Positions 24,077-30,694 of a stretch of 64,000 nucleotides of DNA are shown piece after piece (position 1 is the first letter of the stretch; every line of letters starts with the position of its first letter). The DNA is from Novosphingobium sp. GTDB taxonomy: Bacteria; Pseudomonadota; Alphaproteobacteria; Sphingomonadales; Sphingomonadaceae. A program made the position numbers and the translations under genes. The notes below the pieces were generated by a model. It did not search any database. It had not been told where the DNA came from and was given only the letters and a program-made list of their open reading frames with translations. The stretch is taken from the NCBI RefSeq assembly GCF_027486195.1, contig NZ_JAIXPP010000010.1:1-64000 (forward strand), read 5' to 3'.

Positions 24077-26532
24077 GTGTCCTATCGGTCATCCAGCCTA
24101 CCCCGGAAGAGGCACAGGCGCGGCCGCAGCAGGCGGCAACGCCATATGACGATCTGAAATCGACGGGATGGCTCGACAGCACCGGATCGCAAATCAACCT
24201 CTCGGTAGACGACGATCCCTTGATCGATGAAATGCGCCGCCGCCGAGTATCGGTTCCTGTGGTCAACGCGGTCGCCAAGGCGATGGGGAAATCAGCGACA
24301 TTTGGCTACGTATCGCCATGGAAGGCGGCGTGGAGCATGCTGCCGATGGCAGGCAAGGACACGACGGATTACGACGCCGTGCAGCGGGATATTGACCTGC
24401 TGCGGCAGCAGGGGCGCCTGCCCGAAGGCGTGCCGACGAACCTTGCCGCTGCGCAACAGGCAGCGGCCAATCGCGGCGACGGGCACCTGCGGGATAAGAT
24501 CATTGCGAGCCAAGGGCCGTTCAGTGCGCGGCTTGCGGGCGGCCTGATTGGCGGGCTGGCCGACCCGGTGCAGACCGGGCTGGCAATTGCGACGGGCGGG
24601 CTGAGCAGCGAGCTTTCAGTTGGCCGCGCGATCCTCATGGAAGGGTTGGTGAACGCGGCGGGGGTGGCGGTGGAGCTGCCGGCGATGGCGGCGGTGCGGG
24701 CGCGACGCGGCGAGGAGGTGACCGCGGGTGATGCCGCGATGGAAGTCGGAACCGCATTTGCCTTTGGGGCGGTGGCCGGCCTTGGCCTGCGCGGCGCGGG
24801 GGCTGCCTATCGCGCTGGGCGGGAGGCGCTGGCGATCCCGGAACGGACCAACCCGGTGGCGGTGGTGAAGGCGTTCGCCAAGGCGGTGCCGGAGCAGCTG
24901 CGCACGCCGGAGCAGATGGCGGCGGTGGACGTGATCGAGCGGGACGCCGATGTGCAGGGGCGCAATCCGTTTGATGAGGAAGGAGCGGACGCGCACCGTG
25001 CCAAGATCGATGCGGCGCAGCGCGCGATTGTGGAGCCGCCGCCATTGCCATCGCGCACGGGCGCCAGCGCAGCGACACGCGCGCCGATCACGGGCGATGC
25101 CAACGGCGCGGTCGATGCCTATATGGCGGCGGCGCGACGGCAGGAATCGAGCGGAAGCGATACAGCGGCGAATCCGCGATCGAGCGCTACCGGGCGATAC
25201 CAGTTCACCGATGGCACGTGGGTGCATTATTACCACAAGACGTTTCCACAAAGCGGCATGACGCGCGCGGCGATCCTGCAGCGCCGCCTAGATGGCGAGA
25301 CGCAGGACCGGGTGATGCGGGTGTTCACCCAGGACAATGCGGCGTTCCTGCAACGCATCGGAGTGGAGCCGGACCCCGGTAACCTCTATGTTGTGCACCA
25401 TCTTGGGCAGGGCGGCGCTGAAGCCGTCCTGCACGCTTCGCCTTCAGCACCGCTGAGCGCACTATTGCCCCAAGAAGTGATCGTAGCGAACCCGCATTTG
25501 CGGACCATGACGGCGGGGCAGTTCGTGGACTGGGCGGCTGAGCGCATGGGTGGACGTGGAAGCGGCGGTGCGATGCGTGTTGCGGCGAGGCCGGATGCCA
25601 TGCCGGACGAGGCGAGTGCGATCCGAACTGCGGCAGACTATCCGGACCCGATCAGGCCGGAGGTACCGCAACTGCGGCGCGATGCGTTCCCGGACGAGAC
25701 AAGCTGGAATATCGCCCAAGCCAAAGTGGAAGCGGACACGCTGGGGCTGCCGGAGCCGAGCATGGCGCAGGCGAGCATTGCGCGCAGCCTCGATCCCGGC
25801 ACATTCCGCGATTACAAGGCGCTGCAAATTCGGCGGGAGCTTGACCTCGATCTGCTCCAGCGCCTTGGGGGTGAGCGGCAAGCGCTACCGCAGGTGCGAG
25901 AATTGCAGGACCGTATTGACACGATCCTGACCAAGGTGGGCGGTGTTGAGAGCCGGTTGACCAATGTGGCAGCGGCGCGCCTCGACGAAGCGCGGGCAAG
26001 CCTGAAGCAAATGCTGAGCAGCGATACGCCATACATGCAGCTGGTGCGGCAGCGGCTGCTTAAGAATGATTTCAGGATGCGCGATCTGGCGCCGAAGGTT
26101 GCAGAGGCCAATCGCCGTGCGGCGGACATGGTGCCGGAAACAGCGCTAGAACAGGCACCCGCACCGCCACTGCGCGAAGAGGGCTTGGCCAGCGTGGAAG
26201 GGCGCGGCGCGCCGCCATTGGGCCCAATCGCCGAGCGTACGGGCGGCGCAGCGGAAGGCGCGGCGGTGCGCCCGATCGCGCCGCCTGACCTGCGCCAGGA
26301 CGCGTTGCCGATGGCTGATCACATGACGGCGAAGTTTGCCGATCCGGCGGCAGCGGAGATCCGCGCGCAAGCGGACGGGCACACGCACGATCTTGAGGGT
26401 GAGCGCGAGGCAGGAGCGTGGCGCGAAGTGGCGTTCGGCACTGGCGCGCCGGTACCAGAAAGCATCGCGCAGGCGCTTGGCCGGCTCGACGATGAAGACA
26501 TGGCCCTCAAAGCCCTGAAGGACTGCCTATGA
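24073..26532 (+). CDS. Internal virion protein with lytic transglycosylase-like domain
   Basis: 819 residues. Residues about 350-495 form a lysozyme-like module: AAARRQESSGSDTAANPRSS (Glu358 the likely acid), GRYQFTDGTWVHYY, and LYVVHHLGQGGAEAVL. The first 330 residues include hydrophobic Gly/Ala segments (FSARLAGGLIGGLADPVQTG, FGAVAGLGLRGAGA). In T7 the transglycosylase and the large ejection domain are one protein, gp16; here the enzyme sits on this gene and the remaining ejection part probably on the next, coupled by ATGA. It should locally open peptidoglycan during DNA injection. Confidence 0.8.
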   Translation: MSVLSVIQPTPEEAQARPQQAATPYDDLKSTGWLDSTGSQINLSVDDDPLIDEMRRRRVSVPVVNAVAKAMGKSATFGYVSPWKAAWSMLPMAGKDTTDYDAVQRDIDLLRQQGRLPEGVPTNLAAAQQAAANRGDGHLRDKIIASQGPFSARLAGGLIGGLADPVQTGLAIATGGLSSELSVGRAILMEGLVNAAGVAVELPAMAAVRARRGEEVTAGDAAMEVGTAFAFGAVAGLGLRGAGAAYRAGREALAIPERTNPVAVVKAFAKAVPEQLRTPEQMAAVDVIERDADVQGRNPFDEEGADAHRAKIDAAQRAIVEPPPLPSRTGASAATRAPITGDANGAVDAYMAAARRQESSGSDTAANPRSSATGRYQFTDGTWVHYYHKTFPQSGMTRAAILQRRLDGETQDRVMRVFTQDNAAFLQRIGVEPDPGNLYVVHHLGQGGAEAVLHASPSAPLSALLPQEVIVANPHLRTMTAGQFVDWAAERMGGRGSGGAMRVAARPDAMPDEASAIRTAADYPDPIRPEVPQLRRDAFPDETSWNIAQAKVEADTLGLPEPSMAQASIARSLDPGTFRDYKALQIRRELDLDLLQRLGGERQALPQVRELQDRIDTILTKVGGVESRLTNVAAARLDEARASLKQMLSSDTPYMQLVRQRLLKNDFRMRDLAPKVAEANRRAADMVPETALEQAPAPPLREEGLASVEGRGAPPLGPIAERTGGAAEGAAVRPIAPPDLRQDALPMADHMTAKFADPAAAEIRAQADGHTHDLEGEREAGAWREVAFGTGAPVPESIAQALGRLDDEDMALKALKDCL

Positions 26533-29024
26533 GTTTCCTGCAATGCCTGACCAAGCTGCGCGCCGAAGGGGTGATAGACCGCGAGCGGGCTGACCGGTTC
26601 CGGCAGGAATTCGAGCGGCTGAACGGCGAATATCGCAAGACGATGGATGCGGTGAGCGCGGCGGACCTTGCGGGGCGCGACGCGCTTTCGGCGCTGGAAT
26701 GGCAGGCGCTGACCGACCGGCGGCAGAAAACGATGGCGATCAAGGTGCAGCAAGGGCTGCTGGACGATCTTGAGGCGCACCTGACCGGGGGCGGCAATGC
26801 CAAGCACTTCGTTGACGGGCTGATGGACCATCACGAGGCCGCGCCGGGGATGGCATCGGTGGACAATACACGCTGGGCTATGGAGAGCCTTGCGTGGAGC
26901 CGGATGGGAGACTTTCTGAGCCGGTACAAGCGCGACCTGTTGGGGCGGCTGCGCAATGCGGGCGAGCTGGACGACGTGGTGCGGGCACTGCGCGGCGAAG
27001 CGGTGGACAACCCCGATGCGGTGCAAGTGGCTGAAGCGGTAGCGGACACGATGGAATGGCTGCGCCAGCAATTCAATGCGGCGGGTGGCGCGATCCCGAA
27101 GCTGGACAACTGGGGCCTGCCGCAGACGCATGACGCGCTGGAAATTGCCAAGGCCGGGTACGAGCTGTGGCGTGATTTCATTCGCCCACAGCTTGACTGG
27201 GCGCGGATGATCGATGCGGAGACCAATCTGCCGTTCGCGAGCGAGGATGCGCTGGAACCGGCGTTGGTTGCGGCGTGGAAGAACATCACGAGCAACGGCC
27301 TCGACAGCGCAACGCCCGGCGCGTTCAACGGGAATGGCAAGCTGGCAAACCGGCGGAGCGATCACCGGTTCTTCGTGTTCAAATCGGCGGACGACTGGCT
27401 GGCCTATAATGACCGGTTCGGCACAGGGAACGTGTTCGACGCGATCACGGGCCATATCAGCAGCATGAGCCGCGACATTGCGGCGATGCGCGTGCTGGGG
27501 CCGAACCCGGATCATACCGTGCGCTGGCTGGCGGACATGTTGCGCAAGGATGCGCTGCCGACCATGGAGGCCGGGCGCAAGGTGAAGCTGGCGGGCGAAG
27601 CGGGACGGGCGGCTAAAATCCTGCAGAACACGTGGGACATGTATTCGGGCGAGCTGGGCCGGATCGCGCCTGAGAACCGCTCCACAGCGCGGTTCTTCAG
27701 CGGCGTGCGCAACTGGAACGTGATGAGCAAGATGGGCAGCGCCGCGCTTTCCGCGCTGCCGACCGACCCGATGTTCACGGGCATGACGGCCAAGTTCAAC
27801 GGCCTTTCCGTGATCGATGAGATGCACAATTACGCGAAGCTGATCGATCCGAGCGATGCCAGCTATCGCGATGCGGCGCTGCATTCGGGGTTGGTGTTTG
27901 CCGAAATGACGGGGCGAGCCGAGCGCATGTGGCGCGACGGGCAGTTCAACACGCACGAATTCACCAAGCGGGGGGCGGATGCGCTGCTGCGGACGACGCT
28001 GCTGACACCGCATACGGTGGCGATGAAGCAGGCGAATGGACTGAGCTTCATGAAGGAATGGGCCGAGCATATCGACCAGAGCTTTGGCGATCTGGCGGAG
28101 CCGAAGCGGATGGCGCTGGAGCGATACGGCATCAATGGCAAGGACTGGGACCGGCTGCGCGGGGTCGGCCCGGTGGAACAAGGTGGCCTCCACCTGCTCC
28201 GGCCGGGCGATCTGGCGCGGACGGGCGATGCGGATGCGCTGGCGACGGCAATTAAGTTCATGAACCTGATCGACAGCGAGACCAAGTTTGCCGTGCCGGG
28301 CGAAAGCCTGCGGGCGCGCACGGCGGTGGCGACGCTGGGGCATTCGGTGCGGATGGAGCGGGGCACGATCGGCGGCGAGTTGCTGCATTCGGCCAACCAG
28401 TTCAAGACATTCTCCGTGATCTGGATGATGACGCATCTGGAGCGGGCGGTGTATGGCCGGGGCGGGATGGGCCGCCTGCAGTATGCGCTTTCGCTGCCGA
28501 TCTTCCTTACGCTGGGCGGCTATCTGGCAGATACGATGATCGACCTTTCTAAGGGCGAGAACCCGGCGCTGGAAGTGACGCCGATGCGGCTTGGCCGGGC
28601 GATGGTGCGTGGTGGCGGGCTTGGCATTCTGGGCGATATCGCGGCGCAGAGCATGGCAGGGCAGCGCGGGACAACGGGGCCGATTTCCGGGTTCTTCGTG
28701 GGGCCGACGATGGGGGCGGTGGTGGACCCGATTGCCGCGCTGACACTCGGCAATCTGGGCGAGGCGGGCCAAGGCAAGGAAACGCACCTATCGAGCGAGC
28801 TGGTGCGGCAGATGCGGCAGGCCACGCCGGGCAGCAATGCATGGTATGCGCGGGCGGCTGTAAACCGCCTGCTGCTGGACCAGCTTCAGGAAATGGTGGA
28901 CCCGCATTACCGGCAGAGCTTTCACCGCATGGCGCGCGCGGCGCAGGAGCGCGGATCAACCTATTGGTGGGCGCCGGGCGATGTGACGCCGGGGGCATCG
29001 CAGCCGGAAGCGGCGAGGCAGTGA
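26529..29024 (+). CDS. Large internal virion protein (gp16 C-terminal-like)
   Basis: 831 residues, helical throughout, with a few hydrophobic segments (LQYALSLPIFLTLGGYLADTMI near residue 665; LGILGDIAAQSMAG near residue 698). The pattern NWNVMSKMGSAALSALPTDP followed by MKQANGLSFMKEWAE and HSANQFKTFSVIWMM is typical of the large ejection proteins at the end of podovirus core operons. No enzymatic motif is visible. Together with the preceding gene it matches the function of T7 gp16. It is the last gene of the 18.3-29.0 kb block. Confidence 0.78.
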   Translation: MSFLQCLTKLRAEGVIDRERADRFRQEFERLNGEYRKTMDAVSAADLAGRDALSALEWQALTDRRQKTMAIKVQQGLLDDLEAHLTGGGNAKHFVDGLMDHHEAAPGMASVDNTRWAMESLAWSRMGDFLSRYKRDLLGRLRNAGELDDVVRALRGEAVDNPDAVQVAEAVADTMEWLRQQFNAAGGAIPKLDNWGLPQTHDALEIAKAGYELWRDFIRPQLDWARMIDAETNLPFASEDALEPALVAAWKNITSNGLDSATPGAFNGNGKLANRRSDHRFFVFKSADDWLAYNDRFGTGNVFDAITGHISSMSRDIAAMRVLGPNPDHTVRWLADMLRKDALPTMEAGRKVKLAGEAGRAAKILQNTWDMYSGELGRIAPENRSTARFFSGVRNWNVMSKMGSAALSALPTDPMFTGMTAKFNGLSVIDEMHNYAKLIDPSDASYRDAALHSGLVFAEMTGRAERMWRDGQFNTHEFTKRGADALLRTTLLTPHTVAMKQANGLSFMKEWAEHIDQSFGDLAEPKRMALERYGINGKDWDRLRGVGPVEQGGLHLLRPGDLARTGDADALATAIKFMNLIDSETKFAVPGESLRARTAVATLGHSVRMERGTIGGELLHSANQFKTFSVIWMMTHLERAVYGRGGMGRLQYALSLPIFLTLGGYLADTMIDLSKGENPALEVTPMRLGRAMVRGGGLGILGDIAAQSMAGQRGTTGPISGFFVGPTMGAVVDPIAALTLGNLGEAGQGKETHLSSELVRQMRQATPGSNAWYARAAVNRLLLDQLQEMVDPHYRQSFHRMARAAQERGSTYWWAPGDVTPGASQPEAARQ

Positions 29025-29036
29025 GTAGAGATAGGA

Positions 29037-29354
29037 TCAATCATGGTCGGGATCTGCGTCCTGCCGCATGCGGGCCTGCGCAGCGACCTGATCATAGAGC
29101 CCGCCCGCATAGTATCCGGCCAATGCCCCAAAGTGCGCCATGGCCGGGGGTATCACCAAAACGATCAGCGCGGACATCGCGGAATCGATAACTAGGATTT
29201 GCTCGACAAGGCCAAGCAGCGACGCAGCCAAGGCGTTGGCGGCGAATACCAGACCAAAGATGTGGGGATCGGAAATGCCACGCCGCAGGTTCCAGCCAAA
29301 GAAAGCGGAGAGCAAAAACGCGATAACTGCAAAGGCAACAAAGCCCACGGTCAT
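29037..29354 (-). CDS. Small membrane protein, opposite strand
   Basis: 105 residues from ATG 29354, behind AAGGGA. Three or four membrane segments are visible: residues 2-20 (TVGFVAFAVIAFLLSAFFG), 30-50 (HIFGLVFAANALAASLLGL), 52-72 and possibly 75-90. It is transcribed against the structural operon and diverges from BRO gene 2 across a palindrome-rich gap. That setting suggests a prophage-expressed accessory gene (for example exclusion) rather than a structural one. No family recognised. Confidence 0.65.
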   Translation of the reverse strand: MTVGFVAFAVIAFLLSAFFGWNLRRGISDPHIFGLVFAANALAASLLGLVEQILVIDSAMSALIVLVIPPAMAHFGALAGYYAGGLYDQVAAQARMRQDADPDHD

Positions 29355-29417
29355 ATTCCCTTGCCCGGCGAGTCGATGGGGAATATAGCGACGGAGCTGC
29401 GGGGAGTCTCGCAGTAG

Positions 29418-29602
29418 GGATTGGTCTCCCTGTATGCAGGCGCTCCCCGCGCCAAGCACCCCGCTTCGGCGCGGTTTCTTATGGTCGGGCGCGTCGTGAG
29501 CACCTCCAGGTGCGCCGTTCCTGCATCGGTAAGACCAATCATGGCGCGTCCGGCCACCAAAGGGTGTCGTTTAAAACGACACCCTTTCGGGGATTGGTCT
29601 CT
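29418..29602. repeat. GGGATTGGTCTC repeats flanking a 29-bp palindrome
   Basis: GGGATTGGTCTC occurs at 29418-29429 and 29591-29602; the inverted GACCAATC is at 29533-29540. The outer pair GACCAATC/GATTGGTC encloses the BRO palindrome at 29559-29587, giving nested symmetry in the gap between the divergent genes at 29037-29354 and 29635. Confidence 0.65.
29559..29587. promoter_or_regulatory. Perfect 29-bp palindrome upstream of BRO gene 2
   Basis: AAAGGGTGTCGTTT, one central A, AAACGACACCCTTT. It ends 48 bp before the BRO start. The AAAGGGT/ACCCTTT ends recur inside both BRO coding regions (7987-8015; 29785-29811), so it is a candidate autoregulatory BRO operator. Confidence 0.65.
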
Positions 29603-29634
29603 CAGGGGGCCGGGCGATCTGCAGGAGATCGACC

Positions 29635-30384
29635 ATGAATGCCTTGCTGTCCTACCAATTCGATGAAGAGCCCGTCCGCGTCGTGATGATCGCGAATGAG
29701 CCGTGGTTCGTGGCGAACGACCTCTGTCGGGTGCTGAGCATCGCAAATGCGCGACATGCGCTGGCGCGTCTCGATGATGACGAAAAGGGTGTAACCACCA
29801 GTGACACCCTTGGTGGCGTGCAGGAAATGAACGTCGTTTCAGAGAGCGGGATGTACGCGCTCGTGCTGGGTAGCAGAAAGCCCGAAGCGCGCCGCTTCCG
29901 CAAATGGGTAACCTCGGAAGTCTTGCCCGAGCTGCGGCGCACGGGCCGATACCAGATGCATGATATCGAGCCGCCACCAACGGAAGCGATGGATTACGAC
30001 CCCGTGCGACTGACCGCCGGGGTGACCGTGGTGCGCGAGGCGCGGCGGTTGTTTGGCCCGCGCGCGGCGCGGGGGCTGTGGGTGCAGGTGGGGCTGCCGC
30101 CAGTGATCGCAGACAGCGAGGCGCTGTTTGACGGGGACCCGCTGGCGGTGCCGCTGAAATCGTGGCTCGAACCCCGCCAGTTCTGCACGGTGACCGAAGC
30201 GGCGGCGGGCATCGGCCTTGCTGGCACGGACCAATCCACCCGGCACCGCATCGGCCAGGTGCTGCGCATGTGGGGGTGGCGGCCCAAGGTGCGCAAGCAG
30301 GACGGGCGGAGCGCGTGGGTGTTCGAGCGGCCGCTTCCGCTGCGCGTGGAAATGTCTGCCTGCGAAGAGGGAGGCGCGGCATGA
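29635..30384 (+). CDS. BRO-N domain phage antirepressor-like protein 2
   Basis: 249 residues, behind GCAGGAGATCGACC. Residues 6-100 are a canonical BRO-N domain (WFVANDLCRVLSIANARHAL, DDDEKGVTTSDTLGGVQEM, SESGMYALVLGSRKPEARRF, TSEVLPELRRTGRY). The C-terminal part shares VTVVREARRLFGPRAARGLW and a RHRIGQVLRMWGW end with the first BRO protein, so the two are full-length paralogues. It probably binds DNA and relieves or modulates repression. It carries an internal 8-bp inverted repeat (29785-29811) encoding KGV...DTL, related to the long upstream palindrome. Its stop overlaps a small partner gene by ATGA. Confidence 0.82.
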   Translation: MNALLSYQFDEEPVRVVMIANEPWFVANDLCRVLSIANARHALARLDDDEKGVTTSDTLGGVQEMNVVSESGMYALVLGSRKPEARRFRKWVTSEVLPELRRTGRYQMHDIEPPPTEAMDYDPVRLTAGVTVVREARRLFGPRAARGLWVQVGLPPVIADSEALFDGDPLAVPLKSWLEPRQFCTVTEAAAGIGLAGTDQSTRHRIGQVLRMWGWRPKVRKQDGRSAWVFERPLPLRVEMSACEEGGAA

Positions 30385-30587
30385 AGCTGGACCATGAAAG
30401 CCGGGCGCACCGGTTTCTCGATTCGATGACCGTGGTGCAGGCGATGCTGGCGCAAATGCCGCCGGACAGCGACCTGAAAGCGGAGGGGCTGCACCAGCTG
30501 TTCTCGCTGCTTTCCGACGAGGCGCGGGTGGTGGTGGTGCCGTTTCGCATGGGGGCGAACGATGATGATGATCCCGGCGGTAGTTGA
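30381..30587 (+). CDS. Small partner of the second BRO-N gene
   Basis: 68 residues beginning in the BRO stop (ATGA). It is helical in the first 50 residues (SRAHRFLDSMTVVQAMLAQM, EGLHQLFSLLSDEARVVVVP) and ends in an acidic Asp-run (NDDDDPGG). Compare the small gene coupled to BRO 1 at 7107-7295. Its stop codon lies in the -35 region of the tail-fibre promoter. Function unknown. Confidence 0.6.
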   Translation: MKLDHESRAHRFLDSMTVVQAMLAQMPPDSDLKAEGLHQLFSLLSDEARVVVVPFRMGANDDDDPGGS

Positions 30588-30612
30588 CCCAGTGTTATCC
30601 ATCCGATAACAG
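30584..30612 (+). promoter_or_regulatory. Tail-fibre promoter with TTATC-N5-GATAA operator, copy 3
   Basis: TTGACC (30584-30589), 17-bp spacer, TAACAG (30607-30612). The palindrome TTATC CATCC GATAA (30595-30609) fills the spacer and enters the -10. The fibre gene starts 83 bp downstream. Confidence 0.65.
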
Positions 30613-30694
30613 AACCGCACCGGGGACCTCGCTCCAGCCCGTCCCGGCCTTTACCGCTCGCATGGCGTGAGCGCGATCAGGTCGGGCGCTTCTC

